A stretch of DNA of 64,000 nt from Streptomyces sp. Ag109_O5-10 (lineage in GTDB: Bacteria; Actinomycetota; Actinomycetes; Streptomycetales; Streptomycetaceae), in the NCBI RefSeq assembly GCF_900105755.1, contig NZ_FNTQ01000001.1:6386001-6450000 (forward strand). The letters run 5' to 3'. A program made the translations under genes and the position numbers. Shown here one piece after another: positions 8,350-16,506 of this stretch (position 1 is its first letter; each line of letters starts with the position of its first letter). A model generated the notes under the pieces. It did not search any database, was not told where the DNA came from, and was given only the letters and a program-made list of their open reading frames with translations.

Positions 8350-10596
8350 ATGCTGCCGGATCCTCAACGTTTCCTGGCCGTTGCCGGCCGCCGGATCGCG
8401 CGCGCCGAGGGCGCGGCCCAGGCCGTCCATGAGCTGTACCGGGTGACGGTCCCGGACCTGGCGGACGGGATGTTCGTCTACCTCGGCGACCACCCGCCGG
8501 ACGGGTCGGAGCCGGAGCGCCTGGAGTTGGACGGGGTGCCCGCCGAACTCGGCGGCGCCATGGGCGGATCGCCCCCGCGGTCGCGACCGGTGGCGCCCGA
8601 CGGCGCGCTCGCCGCGCTGCTGCGCTGCGGCAGGGCGCGCGGCCGCGGCCCGGACGACGTGGACGACGCGCTCCGTGAACTCCTGGGCACGGCAACCCGG
8701 CTCCCGCAGGGCAACCGGGTCCTGCTCGCCCCGCTGCGCGCCCCCGACGCCGTGGTGGGCGTCGCGGTGTTCCTGCGGCGCCCGGACCGGGAGGACTTCG
8801 TGGACGACGACATCGCCCTGGCCGACGCGCTGGCGGCGCAGACCGCGCTCGGCGTGCGCGAGGGCGCCCTCGCCGCCGCGCCGCCTATCGCGCCGAAGGC
8901 CCCGGACGAGGACCGCCTGCGCTACGTCGGCGCCGCCACCCGGCGGATCGCCCGTGGCTTCGACACCGACGAGATCGTGCTCGGCCTGTGCCGGGCCGCC
9001 GTACCGACGTACTCCGACGCGGCCCTCGTCTACCTGCGCGACCCGCTGCCGGTCGGCGACGAACGCCCCAACGGGCCCGCGGTACTGCGGCTGCGCCGCA
9101 CCGACCGGCTCAAGGGCCCCGGCGCCGAGCTGGTCTGGCCCGTGGAGACGGTGGACGACGAGCAGGACGACCTGGACGCCTCCGACTGGAGCGAAGTGGT
9201 GCCCGGCGGCGCCCTCGCCGAGGTGCTGCGCGGGGTCCGGCCGGTGTTCGCCGACACCCGGCCGACCCGCGACGCGCTCGGCGAACTCGTCGGCGCGGAC
9301 AGCGCGCTGAACGACTGGGCCGGCTCGCACGCGATCCTCGCCCCGCTGCGCGGCCGCCGCCGGGTCACCGGCGCCGTCGTCTTCCTGCGCCGGCCCGAGC
9401 GCCCGGCGTTCGAGCCCGCCGACCTGCTGGTCGCCGCGCAGCTCGCCACCCACACCGCGCTCGGCGTCGACAAGGCCGTCCTGTACAGCAGGGAGGCCTT
9501 CATCGCCGACCGGCTGCAGCGCGCCATGCTCCCGCAGACGCTGCCCCGGCCCACCGGTGTCCGGCTCGCCTCCCGCTACCTGCCGGCTGCCGAGACCGCA
9601 CGGGTCGGCGGCGACTGGTACGACGCGATCCCGCTGCCGGGCAGCCGGGTGGCGCTGGTCGTCGGCGACGTCATGGGCCACTCCATGACCTCGGCGGCGG
9701 TCATGGGCCAGCTGCGCACCACCGCACTGACCCTGGCCGGCCTCGACCTGCCCCCGAGTGAGGTCCTGCACCACCTCGACGAACAGGCCCAGCGGCTCGG
9801 CACCGACCGCATGGCCACCTGTCTGTACATCGTCTACGACCCCGTCTCGCACCGCATCACCGTCGCCAACGCCGGCCATCCGCCGCCGATCCTGCTGCAC
9901 CCGGGCGGCAAGGCGGAGGTCCTCACGGTGCCGCCGGGCGCCCCGATCGGCGTCGGCGGCATCGACTTCGAGGCGGTCGAGCTGGACGCCCCCACCGGGG
10001 CGACCCTGCTCCTCTACACCGACGGCCTGGTCGAGTCCCGGCTGCGCGACGTGTGGACCGGCATCGAGCAGCTGCGCGAGAAGCTGGCCGCCACCGCCCA
10101 GCTGACCGGGCCCGACCGGCCGCCGCCCCTCGAAGCCCTGTGCGACGAGGTGCTCGACATGCTCGGCCCGGGCGACCGGGACGACGACATCGCGCTGCTC
10201 GCCGCCCGCTTCGACGGCATCGCACCCAGCGACGTGGCGTACTGGACCCTGGAACCGGAGGTCGGCGCCCCCGGCCGGGCCCGCCGGCTCACCCGGCAGG
10301 CCCTGGCCGGCTGGGGTCTGGAGGACCTCAGCGACACCGCCGAGCTGCTGGTCAGCGAGATCGTCACCAACGCCGTACGGCACGCCTCCCGGCCGATCAG
10401 CCTGCGGCTGCTGCGGACGGACGTGCTGCGCTGCGAGGTGGGCGACGACGTGCCGCAGCTGCCGAGGCTGCGCCAGGCGAAGGCGACCGACGAACACGGG
10501 CGCGGGCTCTATCTGGTGCACCGGCTGGCCCGGCGGTGGGGTACCACCCGGCTGGGTACCGGCAAGATCGTGTGGTTCGAGCTGGGCGGGAGCTGA
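8350..10596 (+). CDS. GAF-GAF-SpoIIE (PP2C) phosphatase with C-terminal anti-sigma-type ATPase domain
   Basis: Signalling protein of 748 residues, preceded by GGAGAGGCG. Domains in order: a first GAF-like sensor (about 25-175), a second GAF (about 190-375), a SpoIIE-type PP2C phosphatase (about 395-620; VGGDWYD near 420 and DRDDDIALL near 611 supply metal-binding Asp residues), and a HATPase_c domain of the RsbW/SpoIIAB type (about 630-748; NAVRHAS near 674 and GRGLYLV near 718). The layout suggests one protein that both dephosphorylates an anti-anti-sigma factor and carries a kinase-like anti-sigma module, with sensing by the GAF domains. No membrane segment. Streptomyces encode many such proteins; the partner is not in the window. 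Confidence 0.93.
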   Translation: MLPDPQRFLAVAGRRIARAEGAAQAVHELYRVTVPDLADGMFVYLGDHPPDGSEPERLELDGVPAELGGAMGGSPPRSRPVAPDGALAALLRCGRARGRGPDDVDDALRELLGTATRLPQGNRVLLAPLRAPDAVVGVAVFLRRPDREDFVDDDIALADALAAQTALGVREGALAAAPPIAPKAPDEDRLRYVGAATRRIARGFDTDEIVLGLCRAAVPTYSDAALVYLRDPLPVGDERPNGPAVLRLRRTDRLKGPGAELVWPVETVDDEQDDLDASDWSEVVPGGALAEVLRGVRPVFADTRPTRDALGELVGADSALNDWAGSHAILAPLRGRRRVTGAVVFLRRPERPAFEPADLLVAAQLATHTALGVDKAVLYSREAFIADRLQRAMLPQTLPRPTGVRLASRYLPAAETARVGGDWYDAIPLPGSRVALVVGDVMGHSMTSAAVMGQLRTTALTLAGLDLPPSEVLHHLDEQAQRLGTDRMATCLYIVYDPVSHRITVANAGHPPPILLHPGGKAEVLTVPPGAPIGVGGIDFEAVELDAPTGATLLLYTDGLVESRLRDVWTGIEQLREKLAATAQLTGPDRPPPLEALCDEVLDMLGPGDRDDDIALLAARFDGIAPSDVAYWTLEPEVGAPGRARRLTRQALAGWGLEDLSDTAELLVSEIVTNAVRHASRPISLRLLRTDVLRCEVGDDVPQLPRLRQAKATDEHGRGLYLVHRLARRWGTTRLGTGKIVWFELGGS

Positions 10597-10651
10597 GGGC
10601 TTCGCCGGAGTGCCCGCCACCTGCCGTCCTGCGGCTGCGGCGCCGTCGTGG

Positions 10652-10712
10652 CCGGGCGCGCAGTTCCTCCCCCAGCCTTCGGCCGGGGGTACCCCCAGCG
10701 TCCCTTGCGGGG
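10652..10712. repeat. Dispersed GC-rich repeat, long form
   Basis: Forward copy of the interspersed element: GCGCGCAGTTCC, then a palindromic cassette (CCCCCAGCCTTCGGCCGGGGG with a GTACCCCC tail), then a second half of the core. It sits between the convergent SpoIIE-type and MFS genes and can fold into a UUCG-capped hairpin, so it may terminate both. Confidence 0.7.
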
Positions 10713-10723
10713 CGGGGCGCCGC

Positions 10724-12151
10724 TCAGCCCACCGTGCGGGGCAGGCGCAGGCTGAGGAGGCCGGTCAGTACCGTGAGGGCCAGCTGGACGAGCAGCGTGA
10801 TGACGAGGGCGTCCCGCACGCCCTGGTTCGGGACCAGGGACAGGAACAGGGTGCCCAGGGTGGCCACGCCGAGGGCGAGTGCGGCCTGCTGGGTGGTGAC
10901 CATCACGCCACTGCCCACCCCGGCCCGCGCCGGCGGCACCTCCGACATCACCAGCCGCAGCACGTTGGGCAGTTGCAGGGCCTGACCGGCACCGGCGACG
11001 GCGACCCCGGGCAGCAGCCCGGTGAAGTCGAGGTGCGGCCAGTCCCGCCGGGCGGCGAGCACGATGAGGACGATGCCGGCCACCTGGATCACCGACCCGG
11101 CGGTCACCACCCGGCTGCCGTACCGCGCGATCAGCCGCGGTCCGGCGAGCGAGACGAACAGGAAGGCGACCGCCATCGGGGCCAGCGACATTCCGGCCGC
11201 GACCGGTCCCAGGTGCTCCCCGCTCTGCAGCGCCACGGCGATCACGAACATGAACCCGCTGAATCCGACCGAGAACGGCAGCATCAGCACCAGCCCCCGG
11301 CGCAGCGAGGCGAGTTCGAACAGGCTCGGCGGGACCAGCGGTGTACGGCCGGCCCGGTCGGCGCGGCGCTCCACCGCGTAGAAGGCGGCGGCCACGCCCG
11401 GGAACGCGGCCAGCGACAGCCACGTCCACAGGGGCCAGCCCGCCGCGCGGCCCTCGGTGAGCGGGGCGAGGAGGGCGAGGAGGGAGAGCGCGAGGAGTAC
11501 GGTCCCGGGCCCGTCGACCGGCTCGGGCCGCTGCGACCTGGTCTCGGGCACGAAGCGGGCGCCGAGCACCAGCCCGACGACCACGACCGGCACGTTGACC
11601 AGGAACACGGACCGCCAGCCCGTCCCCGCGATGTCGGCGGCGACCAGCACCCCGCCGAGTATCTGCCCGGCCACCATGGAGAGGCCGGCGGTGGCGCCGT
11701 ACAGGCTCATGGCACGGGCCCGGCGGCCGCCGCGGGTGGCGGCCTGGATGGTGGCGAGGACCTGCGGGAGCATCGCGGCGGACGCGGCGCCCTGGGCGAC
11801 CCTGGCGGCCACCAGCGTCCAGGCGCTGGGCGCGAGTCCGCAGGCCAGCGAGGTCAGGCCGAACGCGGCCATGCCGCCGAGGAAGAGCCGGCGGCGCCCG
11901 AACAGGTCTCCGAGCCGCCCGCCGAGCACCAGCAGCACCGCGTAGGCGACGCCGTACCCGGCGACGACGAGTTCCAGGACCGCCTCGCCCGCGTGCAGGT
12001 CGGCCCCGATGGTGGGCAGGGCGACGTTGACGATGAAGAAGTCGATGAGCGGAAGCGCGGCGGCCAGCAGGACGGTGAACAGCCCAGGGCCGGCGAGGGC
12101 CGGTGGTGCGGACGGGGACCGTACGGGCGCGGTGGTGACGGTTTCGGTCAT
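10724..12151 (-). CDS. MFS drug exporter (DHA2 / EmrB-QacA type)
   Basis: Integral membrane proton-driven exporter, 475 residues, with the hydrophobicity pattern of a 14-helix DHA2 transporter. The ATG at 12151 (MTETVTTAPVR) was chosen over the frame extending to 12268 because the extra N-terminus is Pro/Arg-rich and non-hydrophobic. Helix 1 has PLIDFFIVNVALP; the motif-A-like loop reads GGRLGDLFGRRR. It is divergent from the XRE-type regulator at 12253, with a palindrome between them, so this is probably a regulator/exporter pair for a toxic small molecule. The substrate is unknown. Confidence 0.92.
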   Translation of the reverse strand: MTETVTTAPVRSPSAPPALAGPGLFTVLLAAALPLIDFFIVNVALPTIGADLHAGEAVLELVVAGYGVAYAVLLVLGGRLGDLFGRRRLFLGGMAAFGLTSLACGLAPSAWTLVAARVAQGAASAAMLPQVLATIQAATRGGRRARAMSLYGATAGLSMVAGQILGGVLVAADIAGTGWRSVFLVNVPVVVVGLVLGARFVPETRSQRPEPVDGPGTVLLALSLLALLAPLTEGRAAGWPLWTWLSLAAFPGVAAAFYAVERRADRAGRTPLVPPSLFELASLRRGLVLMLPFSVGFSGFMFVIAVALQSGEHLGPVAAGMSLAPMAVAFLFVSLAGPRLIARYGSRVVTAGSVIQVAGIVLIVLAARRDWPHLDFTGLLPGVAVAGAGQALQLPNVLRLVMSEVPPARAGVGSGVMVTTQQAALALGVATLGTLFLSLVPNQGVRDALVITLLVQLALTVLTGLLSLRLPRTVG

Positions 12152-12171
12152 GCACCCGAGCCTGCGGCCGG

Positions 12172-12220
12172 CTCCAGACTGGTACCAGAGTCTCCTTGTC
12201 CTGGTAGGAGAAGTACCTGG
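12172..12220. promoter_or_regulatory. Operator-like repeats between the MFS exporter and the XRE regulator
   Basis: CTGGTACCAG at 12179-12188 is a perfect 10-bp palindrome flanked by AGACT and AGTCT half-sites. CCTGGTAGGAG and TACCTGG follow within 30 bases. The 101-base divergent spacer must hold both promoters, so these repeats are the likely binding site of the regulator. Confidence 0.5.
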
Positions 12221-12252
12221 CAACAGGATCGGCGGCGGGGCAGGCTGGAACC

Positions 12253-13167
12253 ATGACGACGACGGCACAGGAGAAGACGGCCCCGCGGCAGACGGCGCCT
12301 GCCGCCCAGGGCCGGGGTGCGGACATCCGGCGGCACGAACTGGCCGCGTTCCTGCGCAACCGCCGGGAGCGGATCACCCCGGAGGAGGTGGGCCTGCCGC
12401 GGGGCACCCGCCGCCGCACGCCCGGACTGCGCCGGGAGGAGGTCGCCCAGCTCTCCGCGGTCGGCGTCACCTGGTACACCTGGCTCGAACAGGCGCGAGA
12501 CATCCAGGTCTCCGTCCAGGTCCTGGACGCCCTCGCCCGCACCCTGCGGCTCGACGCCACCGAGCGCGCCCACCTCTTCCAGCTGGCCGAGGCCGTCGAC
12601 CCGACCCCGGCCGCGAGCTGCACGGGGGTCACCCCGGCCCTGCAGGAGATGCTCCGCGCCCTGGAACCCCTGCCGGCCTCCGTCCAGAACAGCCGCTACG
12701 ACATCCTCGCCTACAACCGCACCTACGCCCGTCTGCTGTGCGACCTCGACGCGGTCCCGCCCGAGGACCGCAACTGCATGATCCTCGTGTACACCAACCC
12801 CGAGTGGTGCCGCTCGATCGTGCACCTGGAGGAGACCCGCCGCCTGATGGCAGCGAAACTCCGCGCGTCGATGGCCGGCCATCTCGCCGAGCCGGCCTGG
12901 AAGATGCTGGTGAAGCGGCTGGCCGCGGAGTCCGCGGAGTTCCGCGAGAACTGGGATCGCTACGAGGTGGTGGACCCGGGCTCCAGGACCAAGCAGTTCC
13001 TCAACCCGTACGTCGGCCACCTCACCCTGGAACACACGGACCTGTTCCTGAACCCGGCGTCCGGGGCGCGGATGGTCACCTACGTCCCGGCCGACCAGGA
13101 CACCCGGGAGCGCCTGGAGCGGCTGCACGACCTCGCGCGGGCGGGCACGCCGGCACCGAACTCCTGA
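12253..13167 (+). CDS. XRE-type regulator with MmyB-like ligand-binding domain
   Basis: 304 residues. The N-terminal helix-turn-helix (about 25-95) has the hallmark of this group: ELAAFLRNRRERI, RRTPGLRREEVAQL and VTWYTWLEQ. The C-terminal part (about 115-290) is the MmyB-like domain, thought to bind a lipid-like or other hydrophobic ligand (YDILAYNRTYARLL; FLNPYVGHLTLEHTDLFLNP). It is divergently transcribed from the MFS exporter. Many actinobacterial members of this family regulate an adjacent transporter or dehydrogenase. Confidence 0.93.
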   Translation: MTTTAQEKTAPRQTAPAAQGRGADIRRHELAAFLRNRRERITPEEVGLPRGTRRRTPGLRREEVAQLSAVGVTWYTWLEQARDIQVSVQVLDALARTLRLDATERAHLFQLAEAVDPTPAASCTGVTPALQEMLRALEPLPASVQNSRYDILAYNRTYARLLCDLDAVPPEDRNCMILVYTNPEWCRSIVHLEETRRLMAAKLRASMAGHLAEPAWKMLVKRLAAESAEFRENWDRYEVVDPGSRTKQFLNPYVGHLTLEHTDLFLNPASGARMVTYVPADQDTRERLERLHDLARAGTPAPNS

Positions 13168-13317
13168 CCGGGTGGCGGGAATCAGTTCGCACAACTGAGT
13201 ACGCGTACTCAGGACCGGGGCGCCGTCCGCCCCCGACCATGCAGGAGGACACGAGGAACGGCGAGACGGCGAGACGACGCAACGACGTATCGACGACCGG
13301 CCACGGGGGAGAAGACG

Positions 13318-13662
13318 ATGGAATCCGGCCCGGCCCGCACCGTTGTCCGGCTGATGCTCACCAATCGCCTGTCGGTGGCCTACCTGGTCCTGGTCGCCGT
13401 CGTCATCGCCAAGGCCGTCGTCGACTCCGCCCACGCGGACGAGCACGGCTCCGACTACGCCTGGCTCTGGCCGCGCCTGGTCACGTTCCCGGTCTTCCCG
13501 CTGCTCGCCGCGCTCGGCCGGACGGCCTGGCGCGCGGACACCCCGAACTGGTTCTTCGTCGGCACGGTCGTCGTCTCGGCCCTGCTCCAGTCCCTGGCCC
13601 TGGGCGCCCTGCGCCAGGCCGTCCTGGCCCGGCACCGGCGCTCGGAGATCAGCTGTTCGTGA
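13318..13662 (+). CDS. Small membrane protein
   Basis: 114 residues, preceded by GGGGGAG. Three hydrophobic segments are visible: about 17-36 (VAYLVLVAVVIAKAVV), 52-68 (LVTFPVFPLLAALG) and 78-96 (WFFVGTVVVSALLQSLAL). It resembles the family named after SCO4225 of S. coelicolor; that assignment is from memory and tentative. No catalytic residues. Its 3' end is convergent with the second MFS gene. Confidence 0.8.
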   Translation: MESGPARTVVRLMLTNRLSVAYLVLVAVVIAKAVVDSAHADEHGSDYAWLWPRLVTFPVFPLLAALGRTAWRADTPNWFFVGTVVVSALLQSLALGALRQAVLARHRRSEISCS

Positions 13663-13675
13663 CGCGGCGGGACGG

Positions 13676-15127
13676 CTAGACGCGCTCCGCGCTCCCCACG
13701 ACCGTGCCGATCTCCGGTGCCGCCAGCCGTTCCGCGGCCCGCTCCGCCGTGGCGCGGGCCCAGCCGCCGTTCGTCACGGCGCCCAGGAGCAGGACCGCGA
13801 GACCGCAGCCGGCCAGGATCCACCAGCCGGGGCGGGCGGCGCCCACGAAGGTGCCGGCGTACGACGACGAGCCGATCCCGGAGGCCAGCACCGCGCCGAT
13901 CACCGCGACGCCCAGGGTCTGGCCCAGCTGGCGGCTGGTGGAGGCGACCGCGGCCGCGACGCCCGCCTGGGTCCTCGGCATGCCGGAGACCGCGGTGTTG
14001 GTGATCGGGGCGTTCACGAAGCCGAAGCCGACGCCGAACAGGACGTAGCCGAGGAAGAGGGTGGTGTCCGAGGTCTCCGCCTCGAACGCGGCGAACAGGA
14101 CCGCGCTCGCGGTCATCGCGACGCCGGCGATCACCAGCGGCAGCCGCGGGCCCCGGCTGCCGACGAGGCGCCCGGCCAGCGGGGCGCACAGGAACATCGG
14201 GACCGCCATCGGCAGCATCCACAGGCCCGCGTGCAGGGCGTCCAGGCCGCGCACGTTCTGCAGGTACAGCGTGGACAGGAACAGGAAGCCGCCGAGGGAC
14301 GCGAACGCGCTGATCGCGATCACGGTCGCGCCGCTGAACGGGGCCGAGCGGAAGAACCGCAGGTCGATCAGGGGCTCGTCGCGGCGCGGCTCGTACCAGA
14401 GGAGGCCCAGCAGGGCGGCGATGGCCACCGCGGCGAAGGGCAGGACGGTGTCCGTGCCCGCCGTCGGCGCCTCGATGATCGCGTACGTCAGCGAGCCGAA
14501 CAGGGCGATGACCAGCACCTGGCCGACCGGGTCGGGGCGGCGGGCCTTCGGGGCCCGGGACGCCGGCACGAAGCGCAGGGTCAGCAGGAGGGCCGCCAGG
14601 CCCACCGGGAGGTTGACCCAGAAGATCGCGCGCCAGCCGACCGACTCCACGAGCAGGCCGCCGACCAGTGGCCCGGCGGCCATGGATATGCCGACCACCG
14701 CGCCCCACACGCCGATCGCCCGGGCCCGCTCGCGCGGGTCGGTGAAGGTGTTGGTGATGATCGACATCGCGACCGGGTTGAGCATCGAGCCGCCCACCGC
14801 CTGGATCATGCGGAACGCGATCAGCGAGTCGAGGTTCGGCGCGAGGGAGCAGAGCAGGGAGCCGATCGAGAAGACGACCAGGCCGGTCATGAAGACCTTC
14901 TTGCGGCCGACCCGGTCGCCCGTGGAACCGGCGAGCATCAGCAGCGAGGCGAGGACCAGGGTGTACGCGTCGATCGTCCACTGCAGGCCCGCCGTAGAGG
15001 CGTGCAGTTCGCGCTGCATGGACGGCAGGCCGACGTTGAGCGCGGTCGTGTCGAGACTGACGATCAGCAGGCTCATACAGCAGATCGCGAGGACGAGCAT
15101 GCGGCGGCGGGGGCTGAGCTCGGGCAT
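13676..15127 (-). CDS. MFS drug exporter (DHA2 type), second copy
   Basis: 483 residues from the ATG at 15127 (MPELSPRRR), which is preceded by GGGAG; an in-frame ATG three codons upstream is less well placed. Helix 1 carries LLIVSLDTTALNVGLP, the DHA2 signature, and the loop after helix 2 reads GSTGDRVGRKK (motif A). Helix 5 has GPLVGGLLVESVGWRAIFW (motif C region). Fourteen helices are expected. It is not close in sequence to the exporter at 10724, so this is not a recent duplication. No adjacent dedicated regulator. Confidence 0.92.
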   Translation of the reverse strand: MPELSPRRRMLVLAICCMSLLIVSLDTTALNVGLPSMQRELHASTAGLQWTIDAYTLVLASLLMLAGSTGDRVGRKKVFMTGLVVFSIGSLLCSLAPNLDSLIAFRMIQAVGGSMLNPVAMSIITNTFTDPRERARAIGVWGAVVGISMAAGPLVGGLLVESVGWRAIFWVNLPVGLAALLLTLRFVPASRAPKARRPDPVGQVLVIALFGSLTYAIIEAPTAGTDTVLPFAAVAIAALLGLLWYEPRRDEPLIDLRFFRSAPFSGATVIAISAFASLGGFLFLSTLYLQNVRGLDALHAGLWMLPMAVPMFLCAPLAGRLVGSRGPRLPLVIAGVAMTASAVLFAAFEAETSDTTLFLGYVLFGVGFGFVNAPITNTAVSGMPRTQAGVAAAVASTSRQLGQTLGVAVIGAVLASGIGSSSYAGTFVGAARPGWWILAGCGLAVLLLGAVTNGGWARATAERAAERLAAPEIGTVVGSAERV

Positions 15128-15259
15128 GGCTCCCATCGTACGCCCGTGTCGATAGTGCGTCTAACTAATGAGTGATACATGATCGTGACCGGGAGTGCCG
15201 AAGAGGCGGTTGTCCACAGGGGCCGACGAGCATCGTCCGGCGTACGGGACAATGGGGGA

Positions 15260-16402
15260 ATGCCCGAGTCCACGTCCCCCCTCCAGGTCGGCCCGCACAC
15301 CGTCCGGCCGCCGGTCGTCCTCGCCCCCATGGCGGGCATCACCAACGCGCCCTTCCGCACCCTGTGCAGGGAGTTCAGCGGCGGCAAGGGGCTGTTCGTC
15401 AGCGAGATGATCACGACCCGGGCGCTGGTCGAGCGCAACGAGAAGACCATGCAGCTGATCCGCTTCGACGAGACCGAGAAGCCCCGGTCCATCCAGCTGT
15501 ACGGCGTCGACCCGGCCACCGTCGGCAAGGCCGTCCGCATGATCGCGGAGGAGGGCCTGGCCGACCACATCGACCTGAACTTCGGCTGCCCGGTCCCGAA
15601 GGTGACGAGGAAGGGCGGCGGGTCGGCCCTCCCCTACAAGCGGAACCTGCTGCGCGCCATCCTCCGCGAGGCCGTCGCCGGCGCCGGAGACCTGCCCGTC
15701 ACCATGAAGATGCGCAAGGGCATCGACGACGACCACATCACCTACCTCGACGCCGGCCGGATCGCCGTCGAGGAGGGCGTCACCTCCATCGCCCTGCACG
15801 GCCGCACCGCCGCCCAGCACTACGGCGGCACCGCCGACTGGGAGGCCATCGCCCGCCTGAAGGAGCACGTCCCGGAGATCCCCGTGCTCGGCAACGGCGA
15901 CATCTGGTCGGCGCAGGACGCGCTCAGGATGGTCCGCGAGACGGGCTGCGACGGAGTCGTGGTCGGCCGCGGCTGCCTGGGCCGGCCGTGGCTCTTCGCG
16001 GACCTCGTCGCCGCCTTCGAGGGCCGTCCGGAGGACGTCCGCGAGCCGTCCCTCCGCGAGGTCGCCGACGTCATGGTCCGGCACGCGACCCTGCTGGGCG
16101 AGTGGCTCGGCGACGAGTCCAAGGGCGTCGTCGACTTCCGTAAGCACGTCGCCTGGTACCTGAAGGGCTTCGCGGTCGGCAGCGAGATGCGCAAGAAGCT
16201 CGCCATCACGTCCTCGCTGGCCGACCTCCGCGCCGGCCTGGACGAACTGGACCTCGACCAGCCCTGGCCCTCCGGCGCCGACGGCCCCCGCGGCCGTACG
16301 TCCGGCAACAACCGCGTGGTGCTGCCGGACGGCTGGCTGAAGGACCCCTACGACTGCGCGGGCATCGGCGAGGACGCGGAACTGGACACTTCGGGAGGCT
16401 GA
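15260..16402 (+). CDS. dusB: tRNA-dihydrouridine synthase (DusB-like)
   Basis: Flavoenzyme that reduces specific uridines in the D-loop of tRNA using NADPH and FMN. 380 residues from the ATG at 15260 (MPESTSPLQVG), preceded by an AATGGGGGA site; the frame open from 15179 lacks one. TIM-barrel N-terminus LAPMAGITNAPFR; catalytic Cys110 within NFGCPVPKV, followed by the typical GGGSAL; C-terminal helical RNA-binding part with VVDFRKHVAWYLKGF. Monocistronic housekeeping gene. Dus subfamily naming is by similarity only. Confidence 0.95.
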   Translation: MPESTSPLQVGPHTVRPPVVLAPMAGITNAPFRTLCREFSGGKGLFVSEMITTRALVERNEKTMQLIRFDETEKPRSIQLYGVDPATVGKAVRMIAEEGLADHIDLNFGCPVPKVTRKGGGSALPYKRNLLRAILREAVAGAGDLPVTMKMRKGIDDDHITYLDAGRIAVEEGVTSIALHGRTAAQHYGGTADWEAIARLKEHVPEIPVLGNGDIWSAQDALRMVRETGCDGVVVGRGCLGRPWLFADLVAAFEGRPEDVREPSLREVADVMVRHATLLGEWLGDESKGVVDFRKHVAWYLKGFAVGSEMRKKLAITSSLADLRAGLDELDLDQPWPSGADGPRGRTSGNNRVVLPDGWLKDPYDCAGIGEDAELDTSGG

Positions 16403-16407
16403 GCGCC

Positions 16408-16480
16408 GCGCCCGTAGGGGCGCCGGGGGTACCCCCTCCGGCCGGAGGCCGGGGGAGGAACTGCGTGATCAGCCCCCCAC
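16408..16480. repeat. Dispersed GC-rich repeat, long form, reverse copy
   Basis: Reverse-oriented element between the convergent dus and sulfatase-fold genes: a GGGGCGCC half-core, the palindromic cassette (GGGGGTACCCCC, then GGCCGGAGGCCGGGGGAGG), then GAACTGCGTGATCAGCC. The cassette splits the core at the same place as in the copies at 10652, 18878 and 44222. Confidence 0.7.
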
Positions 16481-16506
16481 CGGCCCGCGCCGGGCGAACC
16501 GCACGC

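Noticed and set aside
15128..15259. Operator in the spacer between the second MFS gene and dus
   Set aside because: An AT-rich stretch (TCTAACTAATGAGTGATAC) stands out, but there is no clear dyad and no adjacent regulator.
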